Assembly (NCBI RefSeq): GCF_016097555.1
Contig: NC_054706.1
Coordinates: forward strand, 25,994,736 to 26,058,735
Length of the DNA stretch: 64,000 nt
Source of the DNA: Gigantopelta aegis
Taxonomy: Eukaryota > Mollusca > Gastropoda > Neomphalida > Peltospiridae
Direction of reading: 5' to 3'
Under the pieces are notes generated by a model. That model was not told the DNA's origin and did not search any database. It worked only from the letters and a program-made list of their open reading frames with translations. The position numbers and the translations under genes were made by a program. Below are positions 56,835 through 64,000 of this stretch, in pieces (the first letter of the stretch is position 1; every line of letters begins with the position of its first letter).

Positions 56835-57085
56835 AGGAAGGATATGTTTTATTTAACGACGCACTCAACACATTTTATTTACGGTTATATGGCGTCAGAC
56901 ATATGGTTAAGGACCACGCAGATATTGAGCGAGGAAACCCGCTGTCGCCACTTCATGGACTACTCTTTTTGATTAGCAGCAAAGAATCTTTTATATGCAC
57001 CATCCCACAAACAGGATACTACATACCACGGCCTTTGTTACACCAGTTATCATTTTATTTACGGTTATATGACGTCGGGCATATG
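56835..57085 (-). repeat. SINE family 1, rearranged partial (right-arm copy)
   Basis: Reverse counterpart of 45,525–45,780: ATGTTTTATTTAACGACGCA to CGGTTATATGACGTCGGGCA. Confidence 0.8.
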
Positions 57086-57524
57086 GAGGAAGGGACCATT
57101 AAGGCATTTGACCTGGTATGCATATTCAACGATATATAATGCACATTATTGCTTAATATTAACAAGTATAATCGTATAGTTAATTAATAAAACGGTTAAA
57201 TGTGACGGCTATTATATATAACGGGCGCAGCCATTTTGTATCATCCCAGTGAGCTGGTGGTTACGTAATACCTAACGTGTCACGTCAGGAATTAGTCTTC
57301 GAACTGAAGAAACAAAACATACCTGATTTTTGCGGATGCATCGCAATATTCTGTAATAATAGTCATCCCAGTAAGCCAGCAACAATTATATATTATTGTT
57401 AATACAAAATAAACCACCATTGTCAAAGTGTTGAAATAACTGTATTATGTTTGGTACATAAATTAACCCACGTATTGAAATAATAATCAGAGTGTTTTCT
57501 TAGTTAATTTGTATTTTCTTTCAG

Positions 57525-57701
57525 AACAGAACAGAACTTTATTTCACTCAGACCGCTATTCAGCGGCATATGAGGTACATTAACAATAATTATATGACAG
57601 TGACAAGATGGGGTTTACAGGAGGAAATGTATATGTACAATATCAAAATAAAAAAGGTCTAATAATAATAATGATACAAAATGAAATATATTTCTAATAG
57701 T

Positions 57702-57762
<61 letters not shown>

Positions 57763-58262
57763 AACATGGATAGTAGTAGTCAGAATAAGACAGCATAAGC
57801 TTGGGCGACAATTTTTTTTAAGGTTTACCGAATTTATCCGTAATTTCTTTTATTAATTTGCACAACTTTTTTTTGAAGACTTATTTTGTCATTTGTCATT
57901 AATTGTTTAAATTTCAGCATATTGGGTTTGTTATAATAATATGGCTTTAACAATTTTTTTCGGGAGTTATTAAAGAAAGAGCATGTAAGTAGATAGTGAA
58001 ATTCGTCTCCGATGTCATTTTTGTTACATAGTATACATAGTCTGCTTTCTACTGGGGTGTTGTTCCATTGTCCTGTTTCGATTGGTATGTAATGGTTTGA
58101 TGTTCTAAATTTTAGTAACGTAGTCCAGGAAATTTGTAGTAATTTTATAATATATTTTTCTAATGTTAGATGTTCTTTAAATGTGGTGTACATTTTACCC
58201 CTTGATGATGTAGCTATGTCGCTATTCCATTGTTGTAGGTACTGATCATTTTGTCTTAATTT
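57525..58262 (-). mobile_element. LINE 3' end with C-terminal ORF2 segment
   Basis: Minus-strand frame begins LRQNDQYLQQWNSDIATSSR and continues LLKFRTSNHYIPIETGQWNN, then RLCILCNKNDIGDEFHYLLT and C, typical of the region after reverse transcriptase in many invertebrate non-LTR elements (Cys-containing C-x-x-C…H…C motif). The frame stops at 57,834. The 3' region contains (AT)n at 57,705–57,759 and ends in a GTTCT-type tail at about 57,525. 5'-truncated, as is usual for LINE copies. Confidence 0.8.
57705..57759. repeat. (AT)n microsatellite in LINE 3' region
   Basis: About 27 TA units. Confidence 0.95.
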
Positions 58263-58850
58263 AACGTTATGACGCCCCTCAAATCGTAATGGACATTATC
58301 ACTTTATTACTGTAAGTAATTCTGTAAAACCCTTGATTAAGTAGACTTTCCCATCTAAAATCACAAAACTGACCAATTACGTAGTCCCAAAGAAAAGAAA
58401 AGTATCACTTGGGCATCGTGAGTGGTCGTTTTTTGCTCGAACGTAGCATATCAATAGGCCTAATAATATGATTTTTTTTCTTTGGATTTTTAAAAAAAGA
58501 AAAATACTATAACTCCATTTCGTTCTATTGATGCAAATTCAAATATATTTAGTTAAATAGTTTATTATACTATCAAATCATTTATGTTGTTTTAGAAGTC
58601 AGGTTGATCAAAGCGAAGCGCCTTGTCGTAAATTAGAGCGTTTGTTTACACTGTGCACTTCGCCCCAAGCTATACCACCGGACGTCACAAAAACGAAACA
58701 AAATGGCTGGCCCCACTTAGCAGGAATAATCATGGGTTTTTTTATTAACTCTAAAATTACGCGTTTTTCATTTGTTAAAGTGTCAGTATGTGTTGGTGGT
58801 CCGGGTATGCATCTTTCCAACACATAAAGCTCTTATTTGAGTTTACTTTA
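58263..58850. other. Intergenic sequence
   Basis: No gene recognised; short frames on both strands around 58,608–58,827 overlap each other and have no family signal. Confidence 0.5.
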
Positions 58851-58854
58851 CCTT

Positions 58855-59035
58855 TAAGGACCACACAGATATTGAGGGAGGAAACCCGCTGTCGCCACTT
58901 CATGGCCTACTCTTTCCGATTAGCAGCAAGGGATCTTTTATATGCACCATCCCATAGACAGGATAGCACATACCACGGCTTTTGGTATACCAGTCGTTGT
59001 GCACTGGCTAGAGTGAGAAATAGCTCATTAGTACG
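58855..59035 (-). repeat. SINE fragment
   Basis: Reversed body TAAGGACCACACAGATATTG to GTGCACTGGCTAGAGTGAGA; head and tail are missing. TCCCTTTAA at about 59,085 may be the end of a family A MITE whose left part is lost. Confidence 0.75.
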
Positions 59036-59099
59036 AGCAACTGAACGTAGTTCTCTTACTAGGGCACCAAACTCAAAAGAGTCCCTTTAAATATTATCT

Positions 59100-59660
59100 G
59101 TGATCTGGTAGTTTTTTGTTAGAGGCTTTTTTTTTTCACCACGATGAAATAAAAACGAACACATAAACGTGTAAAATCTGACTTTCTGTCGCCGTGCATG
59201 CGTCGTTTGTCGTGTGAAGTAGTATAACACGTCGTGTGTTTCATTGCAGCAGATGTCTGACACTCGATTGTTAGCAGAAACACGTTTTCACACTTCGCCC
59301 GCGCAATGTTTCATGTTGTCCATGCAATCGTTGAGTGTGGGGTTTTTTTTTTGGGTGTTTTTTTTTTTTTGGGGGGGGGGGGTACTTAAACTCTTTGTAT
59401 ATGATGTCAGGACCCCCGAACTACCTCTGGGTACAAAACGTTTGTCAATGCCCCATAAGTACGTTCACAAAAAGGTTCGGGGGTTGGGATGTTACGTATT
59501 AAATTTAATGGTGCATAGGCGGCAATGCCCCTCACCCCACCTAAAAACTGATGTTGCCAGACTATACGCTGTCGAAGCGCCCCCGCCATAAATATCCACA
59601 ATTCCAGCTTCCAGCTGTATCCCTCAGGAGCTAGATATAGATCAGTTATAAAGTGAAAGT
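59100..59660. other. Unrecognised sequence with T- and G-runs
   Basis: T-run and G-run at 59,341–59,383. Frames on both strands are interrupted or composition-driven; no family recognised. Confidence 0.45.
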
Positions 59661-59661
59661 T

Positions 59662-59976
59662 AAAGTTTGTTTTGTTTAACTACACCACTAGAGCACATTG
59701 ATTTGTTAATCATCGACTATTGGGTGTCAAATATTTGGTAATTTTGACATATGGTCTTGGACATGAAACCCGCTACATTTTTCCATTAGTAGATAAGGGA
59801 TCTGTTATATGTACCATCCCATAGACAGGATAGCACATACCACGGCCTTTGATTTACCAGTCGTGGTGCACTGGCTGGAGCGAGAAATAGCTCAATGGGT
59901 CCACAGACGGGGATCGATCCTAGACTGACTGCGCATCAGGTGAGCGCTTTACCACTGAACTTCGTCTCGCCCCCGC
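59662..59976 (-). repeat. SINE, family 2, full length
   Basis: Reversed tail AAAGTTTGTTTTGTTTAACT, head ending CGTCTCGCCCCCGC. Confidence 0.9.
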
Positions 59977-59996
59977 AAGAAAGAAGGAAGGAAGGA

Positions 59997-60292
59997 AATG
60001 TTTTATTTAACGACGCACTCAGCACATTTTATTTACGGTTATATGGCGTCAGACATATGGTTAAGGACCACGCAGATACTGAGCGAGGAAACCCTCTGTC
60101 GCCACTTCATGGACTACTCTTTTCGATTAGCACCATCCCACAAACAGGATAGTACATACCACGGCCTTTGTTACACCAGTAGTGGAGCACTGGCTGGAAC
60201 AAGAAATAGCCAAATGGGTCCACCGACGGGGATGGATCCTAGACCGACAGCGCATTAAGCGAACGCTCTACTACTGGGCTACGTCCCGCCCG
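59997..60292 (-). repeat. Chimeric SINE, nearly full length
   Basis: Reversed family-1 tail AATGTTTTATTTAACGACGC, family-2 head ending GGGCTACGTCCCGCCCG. About 20 bp of the body (the AGATCTTTTATATG region) is missing. Confidence 0.88.
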
Positions 60293-60334
60293 TACCTTTA
60301 ACGAGACACAGAAAGAGAAACAAACGTGTTGCCG

Positions 60335-60865
60335 TTACGTAAGCTACTCCTATCGATAAAATAGCAATGGATCTTTTATATGTAGTTTTCAACAGACGTG
60401 ACAGTACATACCACGGCCTTAGATGTACTAGATGTGGGGCATTTGTTTGGCATGGGGAGGGGGGATATGAGACTACTAAGGGAAATCGACACTGCGACCC
60501 ATCCCACGTCAATGAGAATGTACCACGTATTTTGGTAACCATAAACATTGTGATGATCAGCAAAAACACTGCATAAATAAAGAACACGATAAACTTAAAG
60601 TATGCTACTCCTATCGATAAAGCAGAAATGGATCTTTTTATATGTATTTTTCAATAGACGTGACAGTACATATCACGGTCTTAGCTATTTTCTAGATGTG
60701 GGGAATTGTTTGCAACGGAGGTGGGGGGGGGGGGGGGGGGCAATATGAGACTACTACGGGAAATCGACCCTGCGACCCATTGTACCTCAGTGAGAATGTA
60801 CCACGTATTTTGATAACTACAAACACTGTGACGATCAGCAAAACATTGCATTTAAAGAACACGAT
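60335..60865. repeat. Two tandem copies of a 265-bp SINE-like unit
   Basis: GCTACTCCTATCGATAAA…GATCTTTT…ATATG…GACGTGACAGTACATA…GAATGTACCACGTATTTTG occurs at 60,335–60,595 and 60,602–60,865. The unit includes a degenerate SINE body. The second copy has a G-run of 18 at 60,723–60,740. Confidence 0.8.
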
Positions 60866-60869
60866 ATTC

Positions 60870-60960
60870 TTAACAAAAATATGAAATTTTAGTTGCTAAA
60901 AATACTCTATTAGTCGAAAATATATGACAATACTAGCAAACTCAGGACAGTTTTTTAATA
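60870..60960. mobile_element. Remnant of TTAA MITE, family A
   Basis: TAGTCGAAAATATATGACAA then CTAGCAAACTCAGGACAGTT resembles the right terminus of the family; the rest is lost. Confidence 0.45.
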
Positions 60961-61011
60961 AGAAATATTATAAGGAATATTTAAAAACAACAAATTAAAT
61001 CATTTTAAATT

Positions 61012-61014
<3 letters not shown>

Positions 61015-61054
<40 letters not shown>
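61015..61054. repeat. (CA)n microsatellite
   Basis: About 20 AC units. Confidence 0.95.
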
Positions 61055-61057
<3 letters not shown>

Positions 61058-61175
61058 TGAAATACGCGATAGACCTGTCAAGAGATATGTAGTAAGAGGT
61101 TACGTCGTAATGTCCACATTGTGTAGCATTAATTGATATTTAAAGTCGCAGACACCACGGTTACACTGTCTCAGT

Positions 61176-61375
<200 letters not shown>

Positions 61376-61379
61376 CGCA

Positions 61380-61938
61380 CACACACGCACAATCGTAATT
61401 TTAAATGTGCTACGGTTACGTGAAACAAATATTCTTTTTTCCCCCAATGGCTCGTGTCTAAGCAGCTTGTGAAGGGGGAAGCTTTTTTTGTAGAGAGGGG
61501 TACATTCTCATTCTTTTTTCATTTGTTTCATTTGTTATTTTATAACGAAATGTGAAGGTTTTTGATGGATAAAAACTAATTGGTGATTTACTTGTAGAAA
61601 TATTGAACTTTAGTGTAAACGACTAAAACACAATGTTATGGCAACTGGGAACAAATGATTACTCAATGCATTTTTTTTACTACAATGACGGACGTTTGTA
61701 GTAACGTTGCGACATTTGAGGTCGTTGTGACATTTGTGGGCACTACAGACGTGCACCCTGTTTTTTATTGTGACATCTTATTTTACTCACCTCTCCCGTA
61801 ACTTCTTGTTTTTTATCCGTACCTATGTTTTTTAAAAGCAATATACAGAACACCACTGTTACACCGTGTCAGGGGATCTAGGCTGAAGCGAGCGAAGTTT
61901 TTAGTAGTTTTAGACTACAAAATGATACTAATCGGTAC
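61380..61938. other. Intergenic sequence, no gene seen
   Basis: AT-rich; ACACC…TTACACTGTCTC-like wording at 61,853 recalls 61,155, a possible small direct repeat. Confidence 0.4.
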
Positions 61939-61942
61939 TTAA

Positions 61943-62277
61943 AGGCATATTGTCACAGAACACTGACCTATTTAATGGTCTAACAAAGTATTACCTGAAC
62001 AAAAATGGTTTGAGTTGTCCCTAAATGTACTTTATTCAACCATCTTCAAAACCACCATACTCCATTTATTAATGATATTTTGTAAAAATAATTGAATTAT
62101 GGCAATGGTCCATAATTCAAAAACTAAAATTGCCGAGAGGGTTGGCATGGATTTCACACCATCATGGTTCAGTTAATGTGATGCGATAGCTAGATTTGGT
62201 TTCTAACAATTTATGTAATTTTTATTTATTATCCATGTTTAGAGAAATAAGGTCCTTAAATCCGTGACAGTATGCCT
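61943..62277. mobile_element. TTAA MITE, family B
   Basis: 335 bp with TTAA at 61,939 and 62,278. Terminal inverted repeats AGGCATATTGTCAC and GTGACAGTATGCCT. Unlike family A in sequence, but the same target. No coding capacity. Confidence 0.85.
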
Positions 62278-62449
62278 TTAAAAAAAACCTGTTTGTACAC
62301 GCATGACTGTGTCACTCCCGCTATAGGCCTACACCTGCAAAGTAAATTCTTTTTTGGCATAACGTGACACAGGCTATGAAAGGGTTTATTCACCGCAAAC
62401 ATGATATGCCAGCTGTACCTTTTATTGTTCATGATGATTAAACAAATAA

Positions 62450-62857
62450 TAATAACGACACCACTAGAGCACAGAGTAGATTTATTAGTCATCGGCTGTT
62501 GGATGTCAGATATTTGGTAATTTTGACATAAAGTCTTAGAAAGGAAACACCGCTACATCTTTCCACTAGTAGCAATGGATCTTTCATATGCACCATCGCA
62601 CAGACAGGATAGCACATACCACGGCTTTTGGTATACCAGTCGTGGGTAGCACTGGTTGGAACGAGAAATATCCCAATGGGCCCACCAACGAGGCTCGATC
62701 CTAAACCGACCGCGCAATGTGATCGTGAACTCTATCAATGTGCCCCTTCACACTTATGGCTTCAGGCACGTCCCCCACAGGCCACAACTCTGACATGGCC
62801 GGAGAGATGGGACAGCGCATCAAGCGAGCGCTTTACCACTGGGCTACATCCCGCCTC
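62450..62857 (-). repeat. SINE, family 2, with about 95 bp inserted in the head
   Basis: Reversed tail AACGACACCACTAGAGCACA, body, then head (ACCGACCGCGCA) broken at about 62,716 and resumed at 62,812 with GACAGCGCATCAAGCGAGCG. The insert is GC-rich and reads without stops in one frame (GTSPTGHNSDMAGEM). Confidence 0.75.
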
Positions 62858-62889
62858 TGTCCATGAGCGATGCGTGCACCGTTAAATTG

Positions 62890-63158
62890 AAGAAGTTTGT
62901 TTTGTTTAATGACACCACTGGAGCACATTGATTAATTAATCATCAGCTATTGGATGTCAAACATTTGGTAATTCTGTCATAGTCTAAGAGAGGAAACCCG
63001 CCACATTTTTCCATTAGTAGCAAGGGATCTTTTATACGTAACACAGCCTTTGATATACGAGTCGTAGTGCACTGTCTGGAACGAGAAATAGCCCAATGGG
63101 CCCACCGACGGGGATCGATCCCAGACCTACCGACGCATCAGGCGAGCGCTTTACCAGG
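62890..63158 (-). repeat. SINE, family 2
   Basis: Reversed tail GAAGTTTGTTTTGTTTAATG, head CAGGCGAGCGCTTTACCA, truncated at the next SINE. Confidence 0.88.
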
Positions 63159-63373
63159 GAGGAAACCCGCTACATTTTTCCCAAGTAAGCAACGGATCTT
63201 TTATATGCACTTTCCCACAGACAGGAAACCACATACCACGGCCTTTGTCCAGTTGTGGTGCACTGGTTGTAACGAGAAAAAAAAATCAGCTGAATGGATC
63301 CACCGAGGTGGTTCGATCCTGCGACGCAAGCATCTCAGGCGAGCATTCAGCCGACTGAGATAATCCCGCCACC
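63158..63373 (-). repeat. SINE with a different head, nested against the previous copy
   Basis: Body GAGGAAACCCGCTACATTTT; head GGTGGTTCGATCCTGCGACG then CCGACTGAGATAATCCCGCC, another tRNA-like head type (B box GGTTCGATCC in reverse). Confidence 0.75.
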
Positions 63374-63638
63374 GTTAAATTGAAGACTGCCGCTAATTTA
63401 AAATGTGTGGGCAGTTCTAATTTAGCTGGTAGTTGGACCGTTGATTTGAAACTATTTAGCCAACTTTAACTCGGTTTTACAGATTTATATTGGCAAAAGA
63501 CTTTGAACCTACTGTTAAAAAATCGTCTAACTTTCATAAATTCTGTGCGTGCGTGCGTACGTGCGTGCGTGTGTTTATTGGTTTGTTTGTGCGTCTGAGT
63601 GTTTGTGTAAGTGTTTGACTTTTGTGTGCCTGTCTATA

Positions 63639-63929
63639 TGCGGGGCGTGACATAGCGGTCGGCCTAGGATCGTACCCCCTTGTGGTGGGCCCATTGGGCT
63701 ATTCCTCATTCCTACCAGTGCACCACAACTGGTATATCAAAGTCCGTGATTTGTGTTATCTTGTCTGTGGGATGGAACATATAAAAGGTGTCTTGCTACT
63801 AAAGGAAAAATTAGCGTGTTTCCTCTCTTAGACTATGTCAGAATTACCCAATGTTTGACATCCAATAGCCGATGATTAATAAATCAATGTGCTCTAGTGT
63901 TGTCGTTAAACAAAACAAACTTTTTAACT
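63639..63929 (+). repeat. SINE, family 2
   Basis: Head GGGGCGTGACATAGCGGTCG, GGGCCCATTGGGCTATTCCT, tail GTCGTTAAACAAAACAAACT. A GT-rich tract follows to the window end. Confidence 0.88.
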
Positions 63930-64000
63930 GTGTGTGTGCTTGGGTTTATATCCGTGTGTATGTACGTACATGTACTTTTGCGTGTATGTGTATGTGTGTG

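Larger units (their letters stand above)
49880..57304 (-). repeat. Right arm of large inverted duplication
   Basis: Reverse complement of the left arm and of 1–6,140. It runs from intron 2 sequence (GTGTAGTTCGTCA reversed at 49,879) through exon 2, the 28-bp array and exon 1 to the promoter side, ending at GTCTTCGAA near 57,304. It keeps sequence that the left arm lacks and carries a SINE at 51,396–51,790 that the first copy lacks. Confidence 0.9.

Overview
The window is animal nuclear DNA from a repeat-rich, AT-rich genome. Introns are long and GT–AG, there are dozens of tRNA-headed SINEs, TTAA-type MITEs, LINE 3' ends and many long microsatellites. The one well-preserved gene is a high-affinity choline transporter (CHT1/SLC5A7 family). 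The SINE and MITE repertoire, and a thrombospondin-type exon, suggest a marine mollusc, probably a gastropod. That is inference from repeat style, not a species identification.

Layout. 1–15,691 (+) holds exons 2–8 of the choline transporter; its exon 1 should lie left of the window. Introns 1, 3 and 7 carry large minisatellites. 15.7–22.8 kb is intergenic, with a candidate ~5.5 kb composite element bounded by inverted CRE-like segments. 22.9–27.1 kb (−) is a decaying C2H2 zinc-finger sequence with two further degenerate copies of its 3' end; it abuts a piece of 18S rDNA that carries a MITE. 29–39 kb is repeats, including a 40-bp satellite array followed by a possible untranslated first exon. 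39.3–39.9 kb (−) is a fossil integrase-type element. 41.4–42.6 kb (−) has one or two exons of a thrombospondin type 1 protein. 42.9–43.5 kb is a LINE RNase H fragment split by a MITE.

45,301–57,304 is a large inverted repeat around a 200-N gap. Each arm repeats the promoter side, exon 1, intron 1, exon 2 and part of intron 2 of the choline transporter. Exon 2 therefore occurs three times in 64 kb, while exons 3–8 occur once. The arms may be unresolved alleles, a scaffolding error or a real partial duplication; the sequence alone does not decide. 57.3–64 kb is a LINE 3' end, many SINEs, a second TTAA MITE family and microsatellites.

Joining exon 1 (taken from the left arm) to exons 2–8 gives an open frame of 1,740 nt (579 residues), very close to vertebrate CHT1. 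The most unusual feature is that minisatellites at this gene are built from its own exon edges. The intron 1 array repeats the end of exon 1 plus the 5' splice site, the intron 3 array repeats the end of exon 3 plus the 5' splice site, and the array upstream of exon 1 repeats the start-codon region.
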